Assembly (NCBI RefSeq): GCF_027595985.1
Contig: NC_073303.1
Span: 26,669,347 to 26,733,346 of the forward strand
Direction: 5' to 3'
Source of the DNA: Sorex araneus
Taxonomy: Eukaryota > Chordata > Mammalia > Eulipotyphla > Soricidae
DNA length: 64,000 bases
In this document: positions 46,203 through 56,404 of the stretch, in pieces
Numbering within the stretch: the first letter of the stretch is position 1
Layout of the letters: each line of letters begins with the position of its first letter
Position numbers and translations under genes: made by a program
The notes under the pieces: generated by a model
Databases searched by the model: none
What the model was told of the DNA's origin: nothing
The model's input: only the letters and a program-made list of their open reading frames with translations

Positions 46203-46373
46203 TTTTTTTTTTTTTTTTTTGCTTTTTGGGTCACACCCAGCGATGCACAGGGGTTACTCCTGGCTCTGCACTTAGGAATCACCCCTGGCAGTGCTCAGGG
46301 GACCATAAGGGATGCTGGGAATCGAACCCAGACAGGCAAACACCCTACCCGCCATGCTATCACTCCAGTCCCT
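46203..46373 (-). mobile_element. SOR SINE with target-site duplication
   Basis: T-run, gctttttgggtcacacccag to tgctatcactccagtccc. The flanks share cagttacttttttt. Confidence 0.94.
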
Positions 46374-46379
46374 CAGTTA

Positions 46380-47425
46380 CTTTTTTTGGGGGTCATGACA
46401 GGGTTTGTTCCATGACTGTGCTCTCAACTTATACTTCTTATGGTGCTTAGCCTGCCCCTTTCTGATGCCAGGGTAGCTTACAGCTTGTCCTGGGTCCATC
46501 CTTGTCCCTTGCTGGGACCCTCCTTTAGGGGGTGTTAGGAAGTAAGGGCAGCTGAGGCTTAAGTCAAGTAAATATGATGGATGCCCAGGAGTAAATATTA
46601 CTCAGAGTCAGCTAACTCCCATGTTACAAAAGCATAGCATGAACTGTCTTTCTGTGTCTATGCAAAAACTAAACCATGCAAAGGACATAGAGGAAAGATG
46701 AAAACAATATAGGATGGAACTGATGGAAGCACTTCGGGAGCACTGTGGTGGGAGTAACTCAACAAATCTAAGCTCCTTGCAGGAGGAGCAAGGACAGACC
46801 AGTGTCATGCAACAGTGCTTAAAGGGCCATTCAAGGTGCCAGGGATCAAGCCAGGCCAGCTGCACGCAAGGCAAATTCCTTATCTCGGGTCCAAATTTGA
46901 ATTCTGAGATATTTTGGATTTGTACAAAGGACTGAGTCCCTTGAGAAGTACCCCGCCCCCCAGGGTCATGTCCCCTGTGCAGGACGCAGCGGATGGGCAT
47001 GAGTGAAGGCCACGAAAGCGCCCTTGCTCGTGGCTCAGCCCCACCGGCACACGATGCCCTGGGCTGGCAGGAAACCCTGCAGCGGCCTCGCGTGCCCAGG
47101 GAACCGCCTGTCTGCGGGACCCTGGGCGCTGGCTGGGGCCCCTGCACAGACTCCTCCATCTCCACCTCTAGGTCCTGACCGAGACGGGGACCTCAGAGCC
47201 AGGCTGCCCTGGGGGCGTGTGAGAAGCCACTCAGTGGCCAGGCCCTGGAGGCTCCCGTGCAGCCTGCCTGGGGCTTGGCAAGTGACAGCCTGTCCGGAGG
47301 CTGCGCCGGCCCCAAGATGAAGTTCTCAGAGCTCGTCTAGAGACAGGCTGTGTGCTTTCTTCCAAGGAAACCCTGTTTTGATCATTTCAGTGGGTTATTC
47401 ACAACAGCAATACGTAATAAATTAT
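46380..47425. other. Gene-free unique sequence
   Basis: No exon I can support. A SOR-like phrase (caaggtgccagggatcaagc, cacgcaaggcaaattcc) occurs at 46,825-46,880, reversed and degraded. Confidence 0.35.
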
Positions 47426-47429
47426 TTAG

Positions 47430-47576
47430 GGCGTGCTATTGGGGCAGGCTTCGGTGATAGTTGGGAAGATTTGAAATAATGGTGATGGCAGGGTATAAGG
47501 TTGGTGGGAGTGGTGTTGGAATATTGAATGGAATAAATTATTATGAATAACTTTCTAAAAATAAAATTAAATTAGA
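47430..47576 (+). mobile_element. Old LINE-like 3' end
   Basis: Aaggttggtgggagtggtgt, tggaatattgaatgg, gaataactttctaaaaataa. Confidence 0.5.
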
Positions 47577-47815
47577 GTGAGAGAGAAAGAGAGAGAGAAA
47601 GAGAAAAAGAGAGAGAAAGAGAGAGCGAGAGAGAAAGAGAAAGTGAGAGAGAGAAAAAAGAGAGAGAAAGAGAAAGAGGGAGCAAGACAGAGAAAGAGAA
47701 AGAAAGAAAAAGAGAAAGAGAGAGAAAGAGAAAGAGAGAGCAAGACAGAAAGAGAGAGAAAGAAAAAGAGAAAGAGAAAGAAAGAGAGAGAAAGAGAAAG
47801 AGTGAGAAAGAGAGC

Positions 47816-47862
<47 letters not shown>
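47576..47862. repeat. GA/GAAA polypurine tract
   Basis: About 285 bp of gagaga, gaaaga and aaagag words with almost no pyrimidine on the + strand. Confidence 0.97.
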
Positions 47863-47863
<1 letters not shown>

Positions 47864-47984
47864 CTGGTGTCCCTCTACCCAGTTTCTCCCCAGGATAAGA
47901 TCCTGCAGAAATCTATTTTAAAATCTTGCCAAACCAGATCACAACCAGGATATTGAAACTGATAAACAGTTAAGATGCAGCATA

Positions 47985-48245
47985 GGGGCTGGAGCGATAG
48001 CACAGCGGGTAGGGTGTTTGCCTTGCACACAGCCTATCCAGGTTCGATTCCTCTACCCCTCTTGGAAGTCTGGCAAGCTACTGAGAGTATCTCACCCACA
48101 CGGCAGAGCCTGGCAAGCTCCCCGTGGCGTATTCGATATGCCAAAAAAACAGTAACAACAATCTCACATGGAGATGTTACTGGTACTCGCTCAAGCAAAT
48201 CGATGAACAATGGGACAGTGATACAGTGATATAGTGACAACAAAA
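47985..48245 (+). mobile_element. Composite SINE type B, full length
   Basis: Head taggggctggagcgatagca, box B ggttcgattcc, body B to aatgggacagtgatacagtg. The tail uses acagtgat units. Confidence 0.94.
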
Positions 48246-48249
48246 CATT

Positions 48250-48383
48250 TTGGGGACCCACACCTGGTAGTGCTTAGGGGTCACTCTTGACAGTGTTTGG
48301 GGGACTATACATGGTGCTGGGGACTGAACCCTGGTCAGCTGTGTGCAAGGAAAGCGCCTTACCTACTATCCCTCTGGCCCCCA
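48250..48383 (-). mobile_element. SOR-type SINE, internally deleted
   Basis: Gggacccacacctggtagtg to ctactatccctctggccccc. Confidence 0.8.
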
Positions 48384-48549
48384 AACACACTTTTTGAGGA
48401 AAGGAGGCAAAGAGCCTTTGGTGTATTAAAAGGACTCTCAAAACAATTCAGCTTTCCTTATATTGAATTGTTTATATATGAGAAGTTCATTGTGTATTTT
48501 ATGCCAATATAAGCATATAACTTCTCATATAGACAGTATATTTGTCTAT

Positions 48550-48788
48550 TTGATAGTATAGTGGGTAGGGCGTTGCCTTGCACGCAGCTGACCCGGGTTC
48601 AATTCCTCTGTCCCTCTCGGAGAGCCCGGCAAGCTACCGAGAGTATCTCGCCCACACGGCAGAGTCTGGCAAGTTCCCTGTGGCATATTCAAGATGCCAA
48701 AAACAGTAACAAGTCTCACAACGGAGACTTACTGGTGCCCGCTCGAGCAAATGGATGAACAATGGGAGGACAGTGCTACAGTGCTTTA
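48550..48788 (+). mobile_element. Composite SINE type B, head 5'-truncated
   Basis: Begins at gatagtatagtgggtagggc, box B gggttcaattcc, body B to gaggacagtgctacagtgct. Confidence 0.92.
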
Positions 48789-48789
48789 C

Positions 48790-48982
48790 TGGGGGGAGGC
48801 CTACAGCCAGCAGTGCTCAGGGCTTACGTCCGGTGCTGAGCTCAGGGATCACTCCTGGGGGCTCAGGGTCCACATGGGGTACTGGGGATAGAACGTGGGT
48901 CTGCCACATGCAAGGCAAAACACTCTACCTGTTGTACTATTGACGCAATGCCCGACCCCCTGTACTATTGCTCTGGCTCCAC
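48790..48982 (-). mobile_element. SOR-type SINE with duplicated head end
   Basis: Gcctacagccagcagtgctc to ttgtactattgacgcaatgc, then a second ctgtactattgctctggctc. Confidence 0.78.
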
Positions 48983-49139
48983 CCTCCAACAAAAATTGGA
49001 AAAAAAAATAGGCTCTGTGATTTACAAAGCTGCCAACAATAGAATTTCAGGAATACACTGTTCCTACTCCAGTCCCACCAGTGTCCCCACGGTCCCACCC
49101 CCCCCAGTTCATCTCCTTTATAGGCCCATTCTTAACTTT

Positions 49140-49850
49140 TATTTTTTATTTTTATTTTATTGAATCACCGTGAGATAGTTACAAAGCTTTCCTGCTTGAT
49201 TTTCAGTCATACAATGATCGAACATCCAACCCTCCACTAGTACACATCCTCCACGACCAAGGTTCCCAGTATCTCCCACACCTCACCCCTCCCCCTGCCT
49301 CTATGGCAGACAATCTCCCCCATACTCTCTTTTGTATTGCTTGTTATGAATAGCATAAGATGTTGTGCGGGTTCTCCTGGAATTCTAAAATTTTAGCTAA
49401 TTAGGATCCGGAGAAATCTCTGTAGCGAGCTGCTCGGTTTGGAGATTCTTTTGTGTGTCTTTGGATGATGGTCCTTGTTTCCAGCTTTTCCAGAGAAATA
49501 AACTATTGGCATATGCCCTATAGGGTGTGCCCGCTTGCCCGTAGTGCACCATGCTGCCAGCCCTAACTGCGGCTTTTGATCTCTTTCTAGATTTATGGGT
49601 CCCTGACATAAGGCCAATAAATGAGCTTGTATAGCTGAGCCGGAGGTGGTTTGTGGATGTGGCTCCCACATACCTAACTTTTGGCTGTTTAATTTCTTGG
49701 TAAACTTGGCCCCAAGTTATTGGGGTCTGGCCAAAGGCACGGCAGCAATTTGGGACTTATCAGGAGGCACCACTAGGCTGCTGATACACTCACCCCACAG
49801 GCAAAGGTTGACCTGCTGGCAGCACCATGACCCCCACCCCGCCCCACTGT
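49140..49850 (-). mobile_element. LINE-like 3' region, longest copy
   Basis: On the - strand it ends in an A-rich tail after tctcacggtgattcaataaa. Upstream it keeps gattgtctgccatagaggca and ctaaaattttagaattccag, then joins the 14.24-14.84 kb sequence class. This links the two segments into one element of at least 0.7 kb, probably a shrew L1 3' UTR. Confidence 0.75.
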
Positions 49851-49939
49851 TCTTAACTTTTATAGTTTGGGTCCCCTGCTTACAGTTGTGTTAGCTCTGT
49901 GGTTTATTTATTTTTTTTAGTATTTTATTTTATATTTTA

Positions 49940-50757
49940 TAAAGTAGTGTGGAGAGTGGCCCTGAGCATGGCTGTGGCTGCATTCTGGAGGTTTTCGGCT
50001 CCAGAGTCTCCTGCCCCCTCGCCAGGCTGTCCTCAATGGGGCCCCTTGAAGGGGCAGGGGTTGAGTTTCCCTCCCCGCCCGAAGCAGAGCCCTGGCAGCC
50101 GAAAACCTCCAGAATCCAGCCACAGCCATGCTCAAGGCCACTCTCCACATGCTCGGATGAGCTTCATGCACGAAGGAACTGGTAGAGGAACCCAGGTATG
50201 TGGGACCCGTGGCTGAGATCTCGAAGCCTGCTCAGATCAGGACTGGGCCTCCTCCACCCAGATCCCCCACTTTCCAGTACCTTGGCAGTCACACCCACAA
50301 ACTGCCCCTGGTGCCATGTCGTCCCATCAACGACCAGGATCCAAAGACTATAAAACAAAACTCCCAGAAGTGCTCAGCTTCATTAGCAGCTGCGCAATCT
50401 CTATGGTCTGGCCCACTTGATGTAACTAAAGCAACGCACGTGGGTTTGGTTTTAGCATACTTGCTTGTATTCTCTTATATACATTCTTCGTCCCTCTCGG
50501 AGAACCCAGCAAGCTACCGAGAGTATCCCACCCGCATGGCAGAGCCTGGCAAGCTCCCCGTGGTGTATTCGATATGTCAAATACAGTAACAATGATGGGT
50601 CTCATTCCCCTGACCCTGAAAGAGCCTCCAATACGGCACTGTTTGGAAGGACGAGTAAGGAGAGGCTGCTAAAATCTCAGGGCTGGGAAGAATGGAGACA
50701 TTCCTGGTGTCCGCTCGAGTAAATCAATGAACAACGGGATGACAGTGATACAGTGAT
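49940..50757 (+). mobile_element. Composite element type D, about 0.8 kb, with foldback
   Basis: 52-bp arms at 49,949-50,000 and 50,097-50,148 are near-perfect inverted copies. The element continues through gagctt.atgcacgaaggaa, gatccaaagactataaaaca, body B front (tccctctcggagaacccagc), the type C insert (ctcattcccctgaccctgaa) and the body B tail (acaacgggatgacagtgata). Confidence 0.8.
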
Positions 50758-50769
50758 AAAGTAGTTCAC

Positions 50770-52170
50770 AATATTTGATTACATTTAATATTCAAACAGC
50801 AATCCCACTACCTTTACACCTTCCCACCACCATATTTCAGATGTTTTATCCCAAGGCCCAACTCCTGCCCCAAAGCAGAATCAAAGTTGTTTATTTTGTA
50901 TTGTTTGTTATGAAAAACCACTGAAAATGCTATAAAAAAAGTTTCCTTAGAGTATGAAGATTATTGTATTTCACTGAGGGGCCATTAAGCCCTTCCTTAG
51001 GAGATCACTAACATGTTACAGGTTGTGACTCTGTGATCAATATGAGCACCTCAGCTCTACACGACCAATGTAGGGTCCTAGGACCCTGATCCTTGCCACT
51101 GTGTTGCCCCCAGACCACTGCCTCTCACCCCCCACTCCATTCTGCACCTTTCCCCGCCTCTCCATCTCTGTATTCTAGGGCCAAGGGTTTGTCCTATCTC
51201 CACCCCCGTGTCATGTTATTCTAGATAGCACGAATGAGTGAGAACATGCAGTGTTTATCCTCCTTCTGACTTCACTTAACATGGTATCCCTAGTTCCAGC
51301 CAAGCTGCAGTGAGTCACATGGTTTCATGATTCCATGTGTCAGCACAGCAAGGGATGTACATGCCATCCCTTCTTCAGCCACTCACCTGCCATCGAACAC
51401 CTGGGGTGAGTGCTGCTATGAATCACGGTGTCTATTTGTTCTTTCAAGTGAGTTTTTTGTGTCTTGGGTGTAGATGCCAATAAGTGGAATTGCTGAGTCT
51501 TCGGCAGGTCTAGTGTTACTTTCTGAGAAGCCTTCATACTCTTTTCCATAGGGGATGAACCAGAAAACATTCCCACCAGCCCACCAGCAAGGGATGAATT
51601 TTTTTTTTTTTTTGGCCACATAACCCCCAACACAGGTGGTGTCTGGTTTTTTTTTTTTTTTTTTTGCTTTTTGGGTCACACCTGGCGATGCACAGGGGTT
51701 ACTCCTGGCTCTGTGCTCAGGGGACCATATGGGATGCTGGGAATCGAACCCGGGTCGGCTGTGTGCAAGGCAAACGCCCTACCCGCTGTGCTATTGCTCC
51801 AGCCCCAACGTCTGCTCTTTTTGATACATGCCACTCTCATTGGTGTGACATCTTATGATCATCTTGATTTGAAGTTCCTAATACGTGAGGATGAGAATTT
51901 CTCATACGCCTACCGGCCATCCATCCTGGTTTCTTCAGAGAAGAGCTTGTTCTTTTTTCTTTGCCCATTTTTCGATGGGGTGATTGGATTCTTTGCTGTT
52001 CATCTTTGTGTGAGTGCTTTATAGATTTTGGGGAGTAACCCTTTATCTAACCTATTATGTGCAAACATTTCCCCCCATTCAATAGGGTGCCCTTTAATTT
52101 TAGTCCAGATTTCTTACCATACAGAAATTTTTTAATTTGATGTTAGTGACTGGATGGAATTTACTCTGTA
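50770..52170 (-). mobile_element. L1 3' region, antisense
   Basis: Antisense L1 phrases in order: acgaatgagtgagaacatgc, tggtatccctagttccagcc, tgctatgaatcacggtgt, aagtggaattgctgag, ttgcccatttttcgatgggg, gcaaacatttccccccattc, aattttttaatttgatgtta. 50,770-51,180 fits its 3' UTR. Confidence 0.83.
51645..51806 (-). mobile_element. SOR SINE nested in L1
   Basis: T-run, gctttttgggtcacacctgg to gctattgctccagcccc. About 30 bp of the middle is missing. Confidence 0.95.
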
Positions 52171-52184
52171 AAAATGCTACAGAC

Positions 52185-52352
52185 AGGGGCTGGAGAGATA
52201 GTACAGTGAGGAGGGCGTTTGCCTTGCATGCTCCCAATTCTGGTTCAGGTTCCGGCATCCCATATGGTTCCATGAGCACTGCCACGAGTAACTCCTGAGT
52301 GCAGAGCCAGCAGTAACCCCTGAGCATCGTCGGATGTGACCCTAAAACAAAC
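52185..52352 (+). mobile_element. SOR SINE
   Basis: Aggggctggagagatagtac to cgtcggatgtgaccctaaaa. The flanks share aaatgctaca.acagggg. Confidence 0.92.
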
Positions 52353-52369
52353 AAGTAAATGCTACAAAC

Positions 52370-52545
52370 AGGGCCAGAGAGGTGTCTCAAGGTGCTGATG
52401 GTCAGGTCATCAAGCAAGAGGCCGGGGTTTGATCCCTGACACCGTAGGGTCCCCTGAACATGGCATGGAGTGCCCAAGCAAACTGGAAATAGTCCCAGAG
52501 TACTGCAGGGTATGACTCCAACCCCCCACCCAACCCCAAAGCTGC
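52370..52545 (+). mobile_element. Old SOR-type SINE
   Basis: Gggccagagaggtgtctcaa, ggccggggtttgatccctga, actgcagggtatgactcc. Confidence 0.72.
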
Positions 52546-52549
52546 CAAC

Positions 52550-52695
52550 ACCATATAGTTGCTATCAATAAGAACTTTTTCCTTTTTTTTTTTGGACTAC
52601 TGTGTCTTGAGAATTCTTTATTCTGTACACTAACTCTCTGACAGATATTGATTACTGATTTGAAAATTTTTTTTAGAGTCTGTAGCTTATTTCTT
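52550..52695 (-). mobile_element. L1 fragment, antisense continuation
   Basis: Gaattctttattctgtacac, taactctctgacagatattg, gagtctgtagcttatttc, an antisense L1 phrase displaced by SINE insertions from the block at 50.8-52.2 kb. Confidence 0.55.
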
Positions 52696-52912
52696 TTTTC
52701 TTTTTTGCCTTGCATCCACAAACGCTGCTTTGATATTTGCTTCAAATATGGCCTTTCACATACTAGCAGGAATCCCTCAGCAGAGAGCCAGGAGTAGCCT
52801 CTGAGCACTGCCTGCCTGGTGTGGTCCAAACTCCCCATATAAGTAGTAGTATTACAAGTAGTAGTAGTATTACTACAAGTAACAGTAGTAATAAGTTTTA
52901 GGTAATATTTAC

Positions 52913-53062
52913 TTTTGCTTTGGGGGCCACACCCTGCAGTGCTTAAGGCTTAGTCCTGGTTCTGTGCTCAGGAGTCACTCCTGGTGATGCTGGAAATCGA
53001 ACTAGATTGGCAGTGTGCAAGGCAAGTACCTGAACCCCTGGATTGCCTCTCCATTTTAATTT
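52913..53062 (-). mobile_element. SOR-type SINE
   Basis: Tgggggccacaccctgcagt to ctggattgcctctcc. Confidence 0.8.
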
Positions 53063-53071
53063 TTTTTTATT

Positions 53072-53187
53072 TTGGGCCAGGGGTTCCTCTTGTCTCTGTG
53101 CTCAGGGATCAGGGTCAGGGCCCATATGGAATGCTGGGGATTGAATCCGGGTCAGTTGTGTACAAGAGAAATGCTCTACCTGCTGTA
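53072..53187 (-). mobile_element. SOR-type SINE, head end interrupted
   Basis: Gtctctgtgctcagggatca, tgctggggattgaatccggg, acctgctgtac, then the next copy begins. Confidence 0.8.
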
Positions 53188-53366
53188 CTTTTTTTTTTTT
53201 TTGCTTTTTGGGTCACATCTGGTAATGCACAGGGGTTAGTCCTGGCTCTGCACTCAGGAATTACCCCTGGCGGTGCTCAGGGGACCATAGGGGATGCTGG
53301 GATTAGAACCTAGGTTGGCCAAATGCAAGACAGCCACCCAACCCGCTGTGCTATCACTCCAGCCCC
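53188..53366 (-). mobile_element. SOR SINE
   Basis: Full length, reversed: gctttttgggtcacatctgg to tgctatcactccagcccccc. Confidence 0.93.
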
Positions 53367-53369
53367 CCT

Positions 53370-54140
53370 GCTGTCCTTTTGTTTTGGGCCCTATTTGGGA
53401 AATTCTTGAGGAGAGTGAGGAGTGACCAACAGGAACTAAAATGCCACACCTTAACCGGGCAAAGGCTGAGCAGAGTATCCCTGTTGGTTCAGCGTGTTCA
53501 GTTCCTGAGCGCCAGGTGTCAAAGTAGTTTTATTGTTCTCATCTTAGACATAAATCAAACCGCACAGAGATGCCATCTTGCCTTTGTGTGGTGTCCAATT
53601 CGGATCATTCCTGAAGGCTCCATACCAACGAACAAAAATAGGTAAAAAGCAATTTGCAGACAAGCCCTGCACTGGATTTTCACCCCGTTTGGAGCGATGG
53701 GCCGGGCACTCACCGGCCACACTCCACTGCGGGCGCCGTCTGGCTGCTCACCTCTCCCTGGAGACTGATATTCAACCTGTGCATCAAACTCTCAAATCCA
53801 TCAAGCACATATTCATCATATATCACTTATTACCGGAAATGATGACGCCCTGGCCCCATCCCTTATCATTATTACTACGACGCCCAGCAATACTCAGGGG
53901 GTCACTCCTAGCAGTGCTCCAGGGACCCCCGGCCCCCGCCCCTGCAGCCCCATTGCCTTTTATGCACACACCCCGTGTGGCCGTGCTGTCCTGCTCTCTG
54001 CTTACCTTAAGAGGGAGCATTTGCTTCCTGCCATCAAGGACGGGCTGCAGAATGAGCACGTTTTTCCTAACGGACTCCCCTCCCGCTCCGTTTCCGGACC
54101 CCAGGCCCTGCAGCTGGCACCCACCCCCCGGGGCACTCAA
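53370..54140. other. Gene-free sequence upstream of NUDT3
   Basis: No exon recognised. 53,885-53,925 carries a short SOR-like phrase (cagcaatactcagggggtca). Confidence 0.35.
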
Positions 54141-54567
54141 CTGTGCCCCCTCTTCCCTCCCATCCTCCGCGGCACTGGATCGCGTCCCCCTCTTCCCTCC
54201 AGCCTGCACCCTCGCCCAGCCCAGCGAGACGGGCGCGGCCAAGGCCCAGGCGGCCCGACCTTGCCCCCCTTCGGGCCGCGCACCGGCAGCGCGACCTTGG
54301 GCAAGTGCCCGCGCCCCCTCGGCGCTGCGCGCGCGGCTCGGCCCTCGCGGCCGCTCTCGCCCCGCCCGCGCCCAGCCCTACGCAGGCGGCGTAGCGCCCG
54401 CCGCCTCCGCCGCCGCCGCCGCGGGCCGCGCGACCCTCTCCCCCGCCGACGCTCGTTTACGCCGCGCGGCCTGGGAGGGCGCGATTCCCGAACGCCGCCT
54501 GCGCCGCGAGCGCGCGGCCGCCCCGCAGCCCGGCGCGGCCTTACGCCGCTGACGCAGCGCGCCCAAG

Positions 54568-54717
54568 ATGGCGACGCAGCCGTCGTCGGGGGTGGCGGCG
54601 GCGGAGGGGGCGGCGGAGGGGGCGGCGGCCGCGGCGGCGGCGGCGGCGGCGGCGGCCGTGACGGTGGCGGCGGCGACGGCGGCGGCGGCGGCGGCGCGGA
54701 GCCTGAGCGGGGCATGA
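54568..54717 (+). CDS. Candidate upstream ORF in the NUDT3 leader, alanine-rich
   Basis: ATG at 54,568 with A at -3 and G at +4, inside a TISU-like element. It runs 49 codons to TGA at 54,715-54,717: MATQPSSGVAAAEGAAEG, then 12 Ala (residues 19-30), then VTVAAATAAAAAARSLSGA. The Ala run is the GGC repeat read in the GCG frame. The stop is 161 bases before the NUDT3 ATG, in a different frame. If the leader includes it, it should reduce NUDT3 translation or require reinitiation. Whether it is translated is inference. Confidence 0.45.
   Translation: MATQPSSGVAAAEGAAEGAAAAAAAAAAAAVTVAAATAAAAAARSLSGA
54590..54712. repeat. GGC/GCG-rich repeat in the NUDT3 leader
   Basis: Interrupted GGC runs, the longest eight uninterrupted GCG units at 54,631-54,654, broken by gag, gtg and acg triplets. 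Confidence 0.9.
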
Positions 54718-54878
54718 GGCGGCCGCGGCGGCCCAGCGGCGGAGCCGTGTAGCGGAGACGAGCGGCGGCCCGCGTCCCTGCCTCCCTCGGCGTCGGCGGG
54801 GGCGCGCGCGCGGCCCCCACCCCCCCGCCACCGCTCTCCTCGGCGACCCGCACCGCACCCCCCACCCGCGCCCGGACC

Positions 54879-54977
54879 ATGATGAAGCTCAAGTCGAACC
54901 AGACCCGCACCTACGACGGCGACGGCTACAAGAAGCGGGCCGCGTGCCTGTGCTTCCGCAGCGAGAGCGAGGAGGAG
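54879..54977 (+). CDS. NUDT3: NUDT3 (DIPP1) coding exon 1, partial gene
   Basis: Diphosphoinositol polyphosphate phosphohydrolase 1, a cytosolic Nudix enzyme that removes the beta-phosphate from inositol pyrophosphates and also acts on diadenosine polyphosphates and mRNA caps. The exon encodes the N-terminal 33 residues, starting MMKLKSNQTRTYDGDGYKKR and ending SESEEE before donor GAG|GTGAGC. That is about a fifth of the normal protein of roughly 172 residues. The Nudix box is in later exons, beyond the window. The first ATG of the MM pair is taken as start. Same strand as RPS10, about 25 kb downstream. Confidence 0.95.
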
Positions 54978-56224
54978 GTGAGCGGGCGCGGGCGGGGGGC
55001 GCGGCCGCCGAGGGTGTGCCGGCGGGCGGCGGGCGGCGGGCCGGGCCGGGGCGCCGCGGGGAGCGGCCCGCAGCGCCGGGGCCTGTCAGGCGGCCGGGCC
55101 GGGCCGGGCCGGGCCGCGCCGGTCGGCGGCACGTGTGCGCCCGGCGGCGGCGCGCGGGGCCCTTTGTGGCCGGGAGGCCGGGCCGGGTCGGGCCGGACGG
55201 CGCCGGGCGCTGCGCGGAGCCCGAGGCGGGAGCCGGGGGAGGAGGGACGCGACGCGGGGCCGAGACCCTGGGCGGGGGGCGCGGCGGGGGCGCGGCGGGG
55301 GGCGACGATCCTCATTCTTCACCGGCCGGGCCGAGCAGCAGGATTTCAGACTCATTTTTGCGCCCCTTACCGCCCCCCCCCCCGCCGCCGCGGTCTTCGG
55401 GGGAAGCCTCCGAAGTGTGACATTGGGGGCGGGATAAAAAGGCTGCAGTCGGGTTCGTCGTCCTCGTCTTCCTTTTTTAATTTTTTTTTTTTTGCATAGA
55501 CTGCTTATAAAAAAATAATAATAAAAAAATCTCCGCGTCCCCGGCCGAGCCGTGTCAGGGGCGGCTCGGGGATCCCGAGGAAGCGCGTGTTTGTCGAGTC
55601 CACAAAGAGCCGCCGCGGGGGAGCGGGACGAGCCGCCGTGGGGACGCGCTCCCGGCCGGGGAAAATGGCAGTTGGGCCGGGAACAATGGGGGGCGCCGCG
55701 CCGGGACGGCCCGGGGCCTGCAGCCCGCCCGCGCCGGGAGAGTCGGCCCGAGGGGACCGGGAGCCGCGGCGGCCGGGGAGGCCGGGGTGGGGGGCGCGGG
55801 GAACTCGGGTGGCCCCGCTCCCGGGGGTCATTGTCTTTTGTGCCGCCAGGGCCCCGCGGTGGCTTCCCGCTGCCCCGAGCAGAGCGGGGAGGGCCGGGGG
55901 CGTAGCCGGGGGGGGCGGGGGGGGTGCTCTCCGGGACGACCCGAGGCCCCTGGCGCTGGGTAGCCCCGGAGGTCGGCGGGGCCGGCGGGGGTCCGCAGGG
56001 GTGGCCGGCGGGGCCCGCTCCGGAGGCTTTGTTCTCCCCCTTCTCAGGTCACACCGTGGGAAGTCAGATGGCACCGAGCTGCTGGCCGTGGGGGGCCGAG
56101 GGGCACCCAGCACGCCGGGTCGCAGGACCGCGGCGTAGAGCCCGCGAGCATCCTGACTGTCCAGTGGGAGGGGGTGTGATTTAGTTCGCGTGAATGACGC
56201 GAAACTTCCAAAAAGAATCATATT

Positions 56225-56404
56225 CGAGGGGCTGGAGCGATAGCACAGCAGGTAGGGCGTTTGCCTTGCACACTGCCCACCCGGGTTCGAATCCCAGCAT
56301 CCTATATGGTCCCCTGAGCACCGCCAGGAGTAATTCCTGAGTGCAGACCCAGGAGTAACCCCTGTGCATCTCTGGGTGTGACCCCCCCAAAAAAAAAGCA
56401 AAAA
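56225..56404 (+). mobile_element. SOR SINE in NUDT3 intron 1
   Basis: Full length with a short A-tail. Duplication aatcatatt at 56,216-56,224 and 56,405-56,413. It sits at the edge of the CpG island. Confidence 0.95.

Larger units (their letters stand above)
54150..56150 (+). promoter_or_regulatory. NUDT3: NUDT3 CpG island and promoter
   Basis: Two kilobases of CG-dense DNA covering the first exon and the start of intron 1, without a TATA box. A YY1/TISU-type word (CAAGATGGCGAC, 54,564-54,575) and long GGC runs lie in the probable leader. The transcription start is not directly visible; I expect it shortly upstream of 54,564. Confidence 0.8.

Noticed and set aside
47577-47921. Lys/Glu/Arg-rich frame resembling a charged coiled coil
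   Set aside because: GA/GAAA polypurine tract.
54021-54910. Large Pro/Arg/Gly-rich frames on both strands upstream of NUDT3
   Set aside because: GC-rich leader and promoter; only the short TISU-linked frame has a start worth reporting.
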